Assembly: GCF_016545825.1 (NCBI RefSeq)
Contig: NC_052621.1
Coordinates: forward strand, 20,796,940 to 20,860,939
Source: Eucalyptus grandis
Lineage: Eukaryota > Streptophyta > Magnoliopsida > Myrtales > Myrtaceae
DNA: 64,000 bases
Reading direction: 5' to 3'
Positions 51,361 to 62,039 of the stretch are shown piece by piece (positions within the stretch are counted from its first letter, which is position 1; each line of letters opens with the position of its first letter). Made by a program: the position numbers and the translations under genes. Below the pieces are notes generated by a model. The model was not told the origin of the DNA, made no database searches, and worked only from the letters and a program-made list of their open reading frames with translations.

Positions 51361-51950
51361 CTATTCTATGCGTAATATGTACTGTAAGTTCACATCTTTT
51401 CGTGAAATCATATCTTTGACAAAATTATACTTGATATCTATATGTTTGGTCTTGCCATGATATTTTGGATCTTTGGTGTACGCTTTTGCTGCTTGGCTAT
51501 CACAGTTAACCAACAATGAATTTGTAGCACTTCCAATAACACCTAAATGATTCAATAATCTCTTAAGCCAAACACTTTCTTATACTGCTGCTGATAATGT
51601 CACAAACTCAATTTCCATCGTGGACAAGGCTATACACTTTTGTTTCTTACTGCTCCAACATATAGTGCCATTACTCGGTAAGAAAAAAAACCCAGAGGTA
51701 GATTTCATCTAAATCTCCTCCCCAATCAGCATTAGAATAGCCTTAGAGTCACAGATCATTTCCTTAATAACTTAGCGTATAATCAGCAGTTCCCTTTAGA
51801 TACCACAGTATTCTCTTAACGGCTTTTTAATGTGCTTGACCTGGATTGGATTGGTATCTACTCACCATTCCAACTGCAAAACATATGTCAGGTCTTGTAC
51901 ACATCATAGCGTACATAAAACTCCCAATAGCACTAGCATAAGGAACATGT
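51361..51950 (-). pseudogene. Copia RNase H region
   Basis: The minus-strand frame 51361-51555 encodes LLVNCDSQAAKAYTKDPKYH and KHIDIKYNFVKDMI, typical of the Copia RNase H C-terminal half. Further 5' (to about 51950) other frames carry degraded family sequence with stops. Confidence 0.8.
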
Positions 51951-52000
51951 TTCATTTGTTCCTTCTCTTGTGAAGTCCTTGGACACAGTTTATGGCTCAA

Positions 52001-52864
52001 TCATTCACCTTTAGCAATAGGAGTGTCTATGGGTTTATAATCTTGCATATGAAATCGTTCAAGAACCTTATGTATATATGTTTCTTGCGAAAGATATAAC
52101 GATCTCTTCAAACGATCTCTTGAAATCTTAACTCCAAGAATGTATGTAGCCTTATCCATATCTTTCATCTCAAAGTTGGAAGATAACCAACTCTTGACGG
52201 TGTTTACAAACTCTCTATTGCTTCCGGCAATTAGTATATCATCAACATATAATGATATGATCACAAATTGATCATTGGATCTTTTGATATATACACAATG
52301 ATCATCATCTATCATTGTAAAGTCATTTGCCATTATGGCATTATGAAAACGTATATACCATTGTCTTGACGACTGCTTAAGGCCATATATCGACCTCAAA
52401 AACCGACATACATTTTCTTCTTGACCTTTCACTATGAAACCAGCAGGTTGTTCCATATATATTTCTTCCTCTAATTCTCCATTGATGAAAGCAGTCTTTA
52501 CATCCATTTGATGTAACTCAAGATCAATACTAGCCACTATTGCCAAAATAATGCAAATCGAGGTAAATCTCACTACAGGAGAAAATGTATTTTCATAATC
52601 AATTCATTCCTGTTGATTATACCTCTTCGCCGTAAGGCGAGCCTTATGCCTTTCTATCGAGCTATCGGCCTTTCGCTTTATTTTGAGAACCCATTTGTTC
52701 CCAATAGCTTTAATTCCTTTTGGAAAATCAACTAGTTCCCTAACTTGGTTTGACTTTATTGACTCAATTTCCTCTTTCATTGCATGAATCCATTTTTCCT
52801 TACTAGGGCAATTCAGAGCCTCATTAATATTTCTTGACTCATCCTCATCTTGTGGAGCAACCAT
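52001..52864 (-). pseudogene. Copia reverse transcriptase region
   Basis: Two frames, 52864-52604 and 52573-52001, together cover most of a Copia-type reverse transcriptase. The second contains MDVKTAFINGELEEEIYMEQ, YGLKQSSRQWY and the active-site box YVDDIL. A frame change or stop separates the two between 52573 and 52604. Confidence 0.9.
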
Positions 52865-52999
52865 AAAAGTTTCCCTTCAATGTCAAAACATCGACTGGGA
52901 ATACTTTGGTGACTTGTTCGCCGTATGGGAGATTGTACACTTAGCACATCATTCCCCATTACGCTCCCACTTGGATTAGATAATGATGATGTCGTCTCA

Positions 53000-53970
53000 T
53001 CATGTGGTTGTAATTGGGAATGAGTTGAATTCAATTCATCACTTCTCATATTACTCCCACTTAGACGAACTCCACTAATATCATTATCTTGATCCAATGT
53101 TTCAAATAGAGAGTAATCTTCTCCTATTTCGCCATTCTTAGGAAATTCATCCTCTAAGAATGTGACATCCCGTGATTCAAATTCAGTTATACTCTCACTT
53201 TTCTACTCACTTATGAACACATATCCTTTCGAGTGTTCCGAGTATCTTATAAAAATAAATACTCTTTCCTCTGGGACCCAATTTCCCAAACTTGTGAGAG
53301 GACTCATGAGTATAGGTAGCACAACCCCATGACTTAAGAAAACTTAAGTCCAGTTTTCAACTTGTCCATAACTTATATGGAGTGGAAGTAATTGATTTGG
53401 AAGTCATCCGGTTAAGTATATAGGCAGCAGTTAACAACGCATCACTCCAAAGGTAATAGGTAAGTTAGCATGCGCCATTATGGATCTAACCATTTCCAGT
53501 AGGGTTTTGTTTCTTCTTTCCGCAACACCATTTTGTTGAGGAGTATATGGAATAGACAACTGTCTTTTTATTCCTTTTTCATCACATAATTTTCTGAACT
53601 CATCAGATAAATATTATCGACCTTGATCGGATCTCAATGCTTTTATTTTCTTGTCTAATTGATTTTCTACCAAGTTCATAAACCTTTTGAAACAACTTAT
53701 TGCTTCAGATTTATGAGAAATCAAATAGACATATCCGAATCGAGTATCATCATCTATAAAAGTGATAAAATAAACAGCCCTATGCCTTCCTCTCACATTC
53801 ATTGAACCACAAACGTCAGAATGGATTAAATGCAGAGGAAATTCAGCTCTTTTACCTTTTTCTAAATAGTTTCCTTGTCGTTTTCCCTACTAGGCAATGC
53901 TCACATATGCGCAAATCGATTTTTTCAATGCTGCCCAACAAGCCCTCTTTGGCTAGTCTATTCATATGTT
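53000..53970 (-). pseudogene. Copia pre-integrase and integrase region
   Basis: The frame 53802-53614 has the integrase core start (FITFIDDDTRFGYVYL, ALRSDQGR). The HHCC pre-integrase finger reads upstream at about 53990-53890 (HIGQQHMNRLAKEG, CEHCLVGK). The rest to about 53000 is interrupted by stops. Confidence 0.85.
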
Positions 53971-54289
53971 GTTGGCCAATATGACCAAGTCTAGCATGCC
54001 ACATAATCACATCATTATCATATTAAGTAGAAGACGTGAAACAAGGGAATAACAAATATTAACATCATCACAGTCAACATCTAGTACAATAAAACCATCC
54101 AGAAAGTGACCACAACCATAGTAGTTTGTATCCAAATACAAATCTACACAGCTATTACAGAAGTTCACACTAAAACCAAGTTTAACCAACATCAAAACAA
54201 ACACTTAAATTTCAACGAATTTCCAAGGCATATAGAATATCATGTAGGAACATGGTGCATCCACCACGCATGTTCAATTGGTAGGTGCC

Positions 54290-55800
54290 AATTCCTTTAA
54301 CTCTTAGCTATGGAGTTATTTCCTACATAGATCCATTTAGTTCCAGTTGGTATCATCAGAATTCCACAAAGGATTCTCTATCCTTCGCCACATGGTCTGT
54401 TTCTCATGAATCTACAGTCCACAAAGGATTGGATTCAACCAATAATATAGAACTTAACACATAAGTAAAGTTCTCAAATGTACAAGAGGTGTTTACCTTT
54501 TTCGGCTCACAACAATTGCGAGCATAGTGACCCTTCTTGTCACAATTGTAACACATCACCCTTGACATTTTCTTCACTTGAGAACGTTTTCCTCTCTTGT
54601 GTTGGTTAACTCTTGATTTCTTGCAACAAGGACTTGATCCTTTGCAATCCCACATATTGAACGAATCAATACGCTTGCGCTTAGAGCTCAAAGCCCTTTC
54701 TGAGCTAGAACTAGCATTGCAAATGTCTATATTTCGACTCAAATGCCGTTAAGCGGTCCTCTACTAGCTCAAGGTGGCGCATGACATCCTCAAGATCTTC
54801 CATAATATGGTCAAGAGCTTCTAGTGCTTCTTACTTTTCCAGCACATATTGAATCTTCATATTCAATATTTCACAATTGTAGCCGTTCATATCAGCAATT
54901 ACGTTCTTAGTTGCTGAAACCATCGATTTGAACACATTAGACATATATGCACGAATAATTAATGCCTATCATTTATGTATCCACTTTGCACAGATCCATC
55001 ATATCAATGAATAATTTCAAGTAAGGTTTTAGAATCAAAAGGTCACTACGTTTCCAATCATCTTTCAAAAATCATAACTTAAAACTATTATTAATATAAT
55101 TTTCTATGCAAAATAAATTCTATGAAGTTACAAAAACTTCCATGAACTACCCACAGTAGTCAACAATAACAGAAAGCAAATAATATCTAACATCCAATAG
55201 AATAACAATGCTTTCACATAATACAACTATCCATTACATTAAGTAATATATACAAAGAAATATCAACATAGAAAAAGATATTCACATCCAAAAACATCTC
55301 AAATTAATCTAAGAAATAAATAAGGAATGTTCCTTCTAATCTGTTAGTCAAAATATCCAAGAAATTTGAAGGCACATTTGTCAACCATGGAAAAACTTTT
55401 GGAGAGCTTTCATGTCGCCTCCAAGGTGCATTCACTCTGCGCCATGTGGCGCTCAATCTAAGGGTTGAAGTTTTGGTTAACTCAATCCTATAGTACTCTC
55501 TAACAAAAGCTACCACTAGCCTCCTATAACCCGGGACCACGTTGACCTCCCATAGCCAATCTAATATTGCTTGCCATTCAGGTGGAAGAGTATTCATTAA
55601 AGCCGGCACCTTCTCAAAATCTCGGCATAAGATAACCATTTCGATGATTTCCGTATCATCGATTGACCCCGACCACATGTGATACTAAATCACGTCATGC
55701 CACCGATAATCAGCTAATTCTGTCATCGGCCTTTTAAGTCTTGCACTTCCCTCGTCTGTTCTCGGGATTGCAAGTATCCGTGCATAACGCATCATAGTTC
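54290..55800 (-). pseudogene. Copia gag and protease start, interrupted
   Basis: Gag-like frames occur at about 55800-55304 (PALMNTLPPEWQAILDWLWE) and 54742-54404. The latter has a zinc knuckle CYNCDKKGHYARNC (CX2CX4HX4C). It ends SNPLWTVDS, where a TGA stop falls at the third position of the protease active-site triad. A stop also lies near 55682 before MWSGSIDD. This copy is defective in both gag and protease. Confidence 0.8.
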
Positions 55801-55956
55801 CTGCAACAAATGTAGAACTAAAAATGGATCACTTATAATCTATAATGAACATAAGGGAAAATACATAATTTTTCATGATTCATGCAACAAATGCACAATA
55901 AAAAATGGATTACCTATAACCCACATAGACATAATAAAAAAAGAAACAAATTCCTT

Positions 55957-56330
55957 TTTTTTTTTTTTTTTTTTTTTTCCGGTCAATGGTCAACGGTCGT
56001 CTGGTCAACGGTCAACGGGTCAACGGGCAACGTTGGAGTCAACGATCAGCGAGGTCGGGTCGTCGGACCGGTCGGACGGGCCGGTCGGGCCGGGTCGGAC
56101 GTACCAACCGGCACATGCGGCACGCGTGCAGATGACGTCACGATGAGGCACGCGCCAGCAACCGTGCAAGCGCACGTGCGTGCATCGGTCGCGCGCGCAT
56201 GCGCAATGCACTCGCCTTCCCCTGCGAATCGGCGTGTGCGCTTCGCTCCGGCTGCGCGTCCGGCGGCCGTTGGCAGCGTTCCGCCACTCGTCTCGATCGT
56301 CTCGACGAGCCCTTCCATCCTACGCCATCA
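55957..56330. other. GC-rich leader of the Copia element with GTCAACGG repeats
   Basis: After a T-tract (55957-55978), GGTCAACGGTC-type units repeat about six times to 56040. A strongly GC/CpG-rich stretch to about 56320 follows. It lies between the primer-binding site and gag, so it corresponds to the untranslated leader. The frames across it lack any recognised domain. Confidence 0.6.
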
Positions 56331-56477
56331 AAAAACGATTTCGAGTCTACGAAACTCGAAAAATGGATGAACAGTGCTCAGATGTCAGGATTCATCGCCC
56401 CGATCCGTGTCGGCCAATTATTTTTTCGTGAAAAATCAATCAAAAAACATCAAAGGGGTCGGGAAAACATGAACCTG

Positions 56478-56489
56478 GCTCTGATACCA
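56478..56489 (-). other. Copia primer-binding site (initiator tRNA-Met)
   Basis: On the minus strand TGGTATCAGAGC begins one base inside the 5' LTR border, the usual initiator-tRNA-Met complement of plant Copia elements. Confidence 0.92.
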
Positions 56490-56490
56490 A

Positions 56491-56928
56491 TGTTGGGAAT
56501 ATCGAATTCCCAAAAACGGATTCGACACTAAATCGAACTCCTAAAACGAATGCGGAAGACGAAGCTCGGAAAAACATGTATCACCGATCCTAAAGCACAC
56601 CACGGATTCGAGCGTATCTTGTTGGCCACAGATTAAACACCAACGCTGATAAGAGGAAGAGAAAACCGATCCCGTTTGATCCGATGACATCGATTGGCCT
56701 TGAAGGGAAGATGGATTCGCCTTTTGCGTTTGTTTTCTTTTTGGAGGGAGAGAGGGAGAGGAACGTACGTTATGCCAACGGTTTTATTCCTCCTTCTCTA
56801 TTTCTCCTTTTATACATCCCTCCAACAGAAAGGAACGTACCCCTTCATCCATGAGCCCTATCCTGTGGGCCGGGCTTTCAGGCCCAACATGGGTGGACGG
56901 GCCTTAAGCCCATCACATAAAACCATCA
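56491..56928 (-). repeat. Copia 5' LTR (right in window)
   Basis: 438 bp, begins TGATGGTTTTATGTGATGGG and ends ...ATATTCCCAACA on the minus strand. Followed by the right copy of the target duplication AAAAG (56929-56933). Confidence 0.92.
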
Positions 56929-57041
56929 AAAAGAGATGAAAGAATGAATATTAGAATCTCGAGAAATCACCTTAAAGGGTCGTCGGTATCAAAGGGCGTT
57001 TGGCACCATGATGGAGCATTAGCTGGCAAAGGACCAGAAAT

Positions 57042-58240
57042 CTAGAGAGTTAGTGAAAGAGAACGAATTATCAACACAGAACTACAGAAAGCCGAGAAAT
57101 GATTACCATAGACACAGGAGACAGATTGAATCGAAAAGTCCACCAAAATTCTTTCTTGCGAGAGGGAGGGGGGATTAGTTGGGCATGTATAAGCCATATG
57201 ATAAGGAAATATATACAGTGGTAAGCATTAGTAACACGGCCCTGGAAGAAGGATATGGCATCAGCTAAGGAAGTTAACATGCTACAAAAATGATGCAGTC
57301 TGAGGGAATATTATCACAAATGCGGTCGACTAAGGGGAAAGACTTTTAAATTGATGACTCCAGACGATTAATGGGCAAAAGGCTTTCATTACTCACGAAA
57401 AAATAAGGTCTTTCTTACAGAGAATGCCGGATTTCCAGTGGTTTTTCATAGACACGGCAATGAGGTGGAATTTTGTTCCATTAGTCGATAAAACTCCAGA
57501 GCGAAGTTCTTTCCATCAGGCATCGATGAGGACACACAAGTCCCATTCAAGTGGAAGTGGTTTTTAATAAGCACAATGCGTGGCTGCTCAAAGGAAGTTT
57601 CTAATAAAGTAACAAATATTAACCAAGACATAATATGACCATTTGACCAACTTCTAATCAAATGTGAGATCTTAAATCGACTTTTGTATTACGCTGCCCA
57701 GAAAGTAATATTTTGTAAAATTTGTTATCTCGACTTTAAGGGCTTGATTTGATCCCACCGAAAAGATAATGACCAGACCAAGGAGATGGAATTAATTCGA
57801 ATGCGAAAAAGCTTATCCAAAATAAAATCTGATCAGAGTGCAAAAGGACCCTTTGCTTTCACCGTTCACCCCTCTTATAAACAAATTTACCGCTAGATAC
57901 CATCAGAAACGATGTACTACTATCTTTGTTCTTCATTGGAAAAAGAAAAAGTGGCAGTCTTCGCTTTCAAATTAGATTTTGTTTCCCCTAAGGACAAATT
58001 TGACTCAAGGATTAAAGCTTTGTTATCTTTATCCAAACCACTGTTCCCTCTTTTAGTTTTTTCCACTCTTGTCGTGACCCTCTCGAGATGAACCTTGGGA
58101 TGAGTTTAACAAATCGTTAGGCGGGCCGATATAATCCTCTTGCGAGGTGACTCCCACGATTTGCATGAGCTATCCTAAACAATTCCGTTTAGTGTCTCGT
58201 ATGAATGAAACTAAAGTCGTCACTAGCCAATTCTAGGTCA
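57042..58240. other. Junction of units C and D, no intact gene
   Basis: The stretch 57530-57830 aligns with 32150-32450 (shared words GTGGCTGCTCAA, AAAGTAAT.TTTTG, GGGCTTGA.TTGA.CCCACC). The minus-strand frame 57661-57446 is not recognised. A few HGSNAT exon candidates upstream of 57041 could not be confirmed. Confidence 0.45.
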
Positions 58241-61195
58241 ATTGTTGATACCTGATTTTTAGTCGATGCATCACAAAATAAAACTTTGTGATTAAGGTTT
58301 CCAATTGCGATGAAACCCGCTTTTCGAACAAAAAGTGTCATTTTTCATTTCTTTTCCTTTGGCCTTTCATTTGTGGATAATTTTCTTGCCATTTTTAATA
58401 AAAACCCAAAAAAGCAAAGAGTTGACTTTTGAGTTGACTTGTTGGTCAATAATTTGATCAAAAGTCAATTGAAGTCAAAATTTGACTTGTTGCATGAAAA
58501 GCTTCCAATTGGTCCTAATTTGACCTCGGCCATAATAGTTTAAAAAAATCAAAATTTTGATCATAAAATCAACATTTTAATAATAAGTCACTAAAGGGTT
58601 TACCATTTGACCAAAGAAATTGAAAAATATAAAAACTCAAAAATCATCTCATTTTAGTTTCAATTTGACTTTGACATAATTTTTTTTACAAAGATCGATT
58701 AAGAACCTCATATTCCAGATTTTTCAGATTTAGGTTCAAAATTGAATAAAAGTAAAATTACTTTGTTTCTATTCGCATTTTGACTTAGCTTCTTTTGCAA
58801 CATTTGATCTAGAGGCCATTTCAAGATCACTTGTGTGACCATTTTGGTGATTTGGCGTATCGAACCAAAAATTGCTGTTTTTAGCCTAATCAAGAGTCTC
58901 GATCGGTTCTTCATGGTTTAAGAGCAATCATCCTAAATTAACTCATTTTCTTAAACCAGATCCAAATCCAAGGTTAATTTTGACATATTCACTAGGGAAA
59001 TTTCCAATTTGATGGATTTAGGTTACTTAAACTTTGGAAAGTTAGGTTAATGAGCTTCAATTAGTGCAATTCAAGTTGACCCATTCTAGACTAAGGTTTA
59101 ATTTGATGGTTAAGGTTTAATTTCATCATTGGCCCTCAATTGAATTTTGACATAAAATCCATACCATCATTCTAGTGTCAATTTGGATGCATAAAGCCAT
59201 CATGAACATGGGTAATTGAAGCAAATGATATCTTGCTATATCAATTAGAGTTAATTTCGATTAACTTGGTTTTGAGGATGGGAATTGCACAAATTATGTT
59301 AATCAGCTAGAAATTCCAAATTCGCATACCCATTGAATTTAAGCATGATTTTCAATATTTGTGGGGTGATTAATCCAGGGAAAAATTTCAAATAAGGACC
59401 TATAGTACTATCATTTTCTCAAAAGAGGACCTGAAGTGAAGTTTGTCTTAAATAAGGACCTAAAGTGTATTCATTTTCTCAAAAGAGGACCTGTAGTGGA
59501 GTCCGTCTCAAATAAGGACCCAAAGTAATCATTTAGTCTCAAAGGAGGACCTTATTTGCCAGCCGGTGAATAAATGCATCTTCGATGCATATTTCGGTAG
59601 CCTCATCATGGATATTTTTGTCAATTTTTTTTTTTAATTTTCGGTTGTCTTGTTATTTATTATTTTTTTTTGGGGTCAATGGTGGCAATGTTCATCATAT
59701 TCTTCGTCCCTTGTTCGTCTTCTTCTCAAGAACATCGGACTTGGAAAGGGCAAGCGGAATATACATCAAAGATGCATCTATTCACCGCCCGGCAAGTGAG
59801 ATTATTCTTTGAGACTAAATGACTACTTTGGGTCCTTCTTTGAAACAAACTTCACCTTAGGTCCTCTTTTGAAAAAAAGGATGACACTTTGGGTCCTTAT
59901 TTGAGACAAACTTCCTTTCATGTCCTCTTTTGAGAAAATAATAGCATTTTGAGTCTTTATTTGAAATTTTCCCTTAATCCAATTAAAATCAATTGAGACA
60001 TTTTTAGAGTCTTGATTGGTTTAATTTCAGCGAATTGGGATTATTTTCTTGCAAATTAGCCCATTTTCATTCTAATTGGACAGGATTTTTTCACAATTAG
60101 GTCCTTACATAAAATTTTTGAAAGAATTGACCAAAACTAATCTAGACCAACCAAATCGGGCAGAACCTATTTAGATCGGTCTGATTAGCCCAACCTGCTT
60201 CTGGAGGGAAATGACCGGTTCAGCCATTTTTCGATGGCACTCCAGTGGTTGGTGATTACCCCTGATTGACCCAAGCCATGGTTGACTCTCCCATGCCCCT
60301 CTTGCAAGAAAATTACGGAATTACCCTTGGTGAATTTACTAAATTTCCCCCAAAATGCCATGTCACTAATCCTAGTCATTAAGATTAAGCCAATTAGGAG
60401 ACTTGCTTAGGGATTGAGCATTAATTTTTAGCCATTCATCAATGATTAATTCTAACCATTCATCTAGACATGTCATTGATCCATGTGATCAACTTTAAAC
60501 CAATATGATTAAGCCATGATCAAGAAAGAATAATGTGAGCCTTTGGATCAAGTCAAGGGCCCAAATTTGATCTTGATTAAGGTATGAGTTCATTTTTCCC
60601 TTCAAAATTGGGAAGGGGGGCTAGATCTTTTTTGGCAGATCAATCTCTCTCTCTCTCTCTCTCGGCCATGCGTTCCTTGCCGTCCCATTGCCGCTTGTCG
60701 GCACCCATTCAATGGTCCACTGGTGCTCCGACCACCATAGCGTGTCTCTCAGCCTAGTGGCAAGCCTCGCAAAGAGCCTCAATTGGACTCCATCTTCCTC
60801 ACAATTTGAAGACCAGCTTGCACGTTAGTGGCTCATCTGATCGGTTTGAGCAGTGAATTTGATAGCTAGTGTTCTCCTCCGGTGGTCCAAGCCTTGCAAC
60901 ACTCTTGGTAGACCTATCCTTCAGCCCTTAGTGGCCGATGTTCATCTAGTTGGTCGCCACATTCTATCTCATTTTAATCTTCCTCGGGTTACTTGTTTGA
61001 GCTTAATCGATCACATATTCACTTTATATTTCTTGTGATCATCATCTAGATCTTATAAGGAGCTTGGATCAGTCATCCCTCCAAGTTTATAGGTGGTTGG
61101 CCTAGCTCATTTGAGCTCGAAGAACAATTGCAACAAGGTAAACTTCATCAAACCGTGAATCCAATGAAGCGAGGTTGCAATGGACAACTGGGGTT
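58241..61195. other. Non-coding block replacing the front of DUF247 in unit D
   Basis: It starts with TGTTGATACCTGATTTTTAG, which reads like a gypsy-type LTR start, and has many TTGACTT words (58430-58680). A (CT)n tract lies at 60641-60662. No pol frames are present. It may be a long solo LTR carrying the MITE at 59378-59973, but I could not find a convincing right end or target duplication. Confidence 0.3.
59378..59973. mobile_element. Long-TIR non-autonomous element, 596 bp
   Basis: Both ends are inverted copies. The left is GGGAAAAATTTCAAATAAGGA and the right, reversed, is GGGAAAATTTCAAATAAAGAC. The arms extend over 200 bp and contain repeated AAATAAGGACC...AAAAGAGGACC units. The flanking direct repeat TTAATCCA (59370-59377 and 59974-59981) is exact over 8 bp, extending to 9 with one mismatch. 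The size and long inverted arms fit a Mutator- or hAT-type foldback element. The 75-codon frame inside is not recognised. Confidence 0.82.
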
Positions 61196-61198
61196 ATG

Positions 61199-61922
61199 AT
61201 TCGTTTGAGTCCACGTTTCTCAACCTCATCGCATTCGAACGCTCCCATGTCAGTGCTGGGAAGGAGGTCACGTCCTACATGATGAAAGTAATTTGAAGGT
61301 GAAATACTTACAACTCACACAAGGAAGAGAAGAAGATAGATAGGCTTGTCGATTTATTTCACCTTCACAAAAAAAATAATAATTATATTTATAAACTTGT
61401 TACATGACCTTTACTCTTCCTAATAGATAAATCTAGCTTTTTGAATAAGATCTAGAAACTAACAAAATAATTACCACATCTCACCTTATCTTTGAAAACA
61501 ATCACTATCTCTAAAAACAATAAAATACGAATAGACTCATTAAAGATAATGATGAACAGACTTATTAAAGATTAGGCTGTAATTATGTTTCTTCTTCAAT
61601 GCGGATTAATTTGGTTTATTTCTAACACTACATCTTCTTCATGGACAACCTCATCGACAAGGGGCAGGACGTGGTGCTGCTCCACAGCAAGGGCATCATA
61701 AATAATGCCATGGAGAGCGAGGAGGCGGCAGCCAAGCTGTTCAACTCTCTGGCCATGGGCGTGGTGCTGGACCCCAACAGCAGTCTCCATGACGTGATCA
61801 ACAAGGTCAGAGAGTACTGCAGCAATAAGAGGCACAAGTGGAGGGCCAATCTCATCCTCACCTACTTCAGGAATCCTTGGGTTATACCGTGCCGTCCTCC
61901 TCTTCGTGCTCACCAGAAATAA
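61199..61922 (+). pseudogene. DUF247 exon 2 fragment, split by a solo LTR (unit D)
   Basis: 61199-61279 encodes ESTFLNLIAFERSHVSAGKE and the next residues. After a 348-bp insertion, 61633-61922 continues FFMDNLIDKGQDVVLLHSKG...ILTYFRNPWV. This is collinear with copy A residues from ESVYLNLIAFEH to SPW. Removing the insert and one target duplication restores the reading frame at this point. Further on, a deletion and frameshift after NPWV destroy the membrane helix, and a stop follows at 61920-61922. All of exon 1 and the front of exon 2 are missing. It is a dead copy. Confidence 0.88.
61280..61627 (-). mobile_element. Solo LTR inserted in the DUF247 fragment
   Basis: 348 bp with TG...CA ends: on the minus strand it begins TGTTAGAAATAAACC and ends TTACTTTCATCA. 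It is flanked by an exact 5-bp target duplication CTACA (61275-61279 and 61628-61632). A TATA-like TTATAAATATAATTATTA (minus strand, near 61395) supports the orientation. No internal retroelement sequence or second LTR is present, so it is most simply a solo LTR left by recombination. Confidence 0.85.
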
Positions 61923-62039
61923 GACCATATATACCGTGCTCAGCTACAACACAAAAACCTAGCATTTGCTTCTCTGTACATTTTTTTTTTCTTCTCCATT
62001 TTTTTGTTTTTCTCCTGATGGCTCTCTTGATTTAGTTGT

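Larger units (their letters stand above)
49761..56928 (-). mobile_element. Complete but defective Ty1/Copia LTR retrotransposon
   Basis: A 7168-bp element on the minus strand: 5' LTR 56928-56491, primer site next to it, gag, protease, integrase, reverse transcriptase and RNase H in Copia order, purine tract, then 3' LTR 50200-49761. The target duplication is AAAAG. The coding region is broken by many stops and frame changes, so it cannot be autonomous. By hand count the LTRs differ at about 28 of 440 positions, mostly transitions, so the insertion is not recent. It sits in an intron of the HGSNAT-like fragment. The RNase H end and 3' LTR are separated by more than 1 kb of non-coding sequence (50200-51360), longer than usual. 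Confidence 0.93.
48650..57041 (-). pseudogene. HGSNAT-like acyltransferase gene fragment split by Copia (unit C)
   Basis: Membrane acyltransferase related to heparan-alpha-glucosaminide N-acetyltransferase (plant HGSNAT/DUF5009 family). Only the C-terminal half survives. Exons in minus-strand order: 57041-56971 (GPLPANAPSWCQTPFDTDD), 49387-49322 (AAMVTCLAGFHSGYAIVNFK), 49049-48960 (MHVNKALYTCSYMAVAAGVA) and 48817 to about 48650 (RTTTVLERIGKN...LLGFYWRSPENH). Each has GT-AG-like borders and the order matches the family. The Copia element 49761-56928 lies in the intron between the first two, in the same orientation as the gene. The 49049-48960 exon is about 2 bp shorter than its copy in unit D near its 3' end, so the frame is probably broken. 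The N-terminal transmembrane exons are absent, as similarity to unit D's head starts at about 57530. Family assignment is by remembered motifs. Confidence 0.7.
43700..57530 (+). repeat. Tandem-array unit C (DUF247 complete; Copia in tail)
   Basis: It begins near 43700, aligned with A at about 34100. It holds an intact DUF247 gene, the shared 3' flank to about 48660, then HGSNAT-like exon fragments (48650-49387 and 56971-57041) split by a 7.2-kb Copia element. Unit D begins near 57530. The right-hand limit is set only by where similarity to A's head starts. Confidence 0.75.

Noticed and set aside
55882..56531. Long frames across the GC-rich stretch in the Copia element
   Set aside because: They lie in the leader between primer site and gag, overlap each other on both strands and have no domain.
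58241..61195. Full-length or solo gypsy LTR
   Set aside because: The start looks right, but I found no matching end, target duplication or pol sequence, so I left it as an uncertain block.
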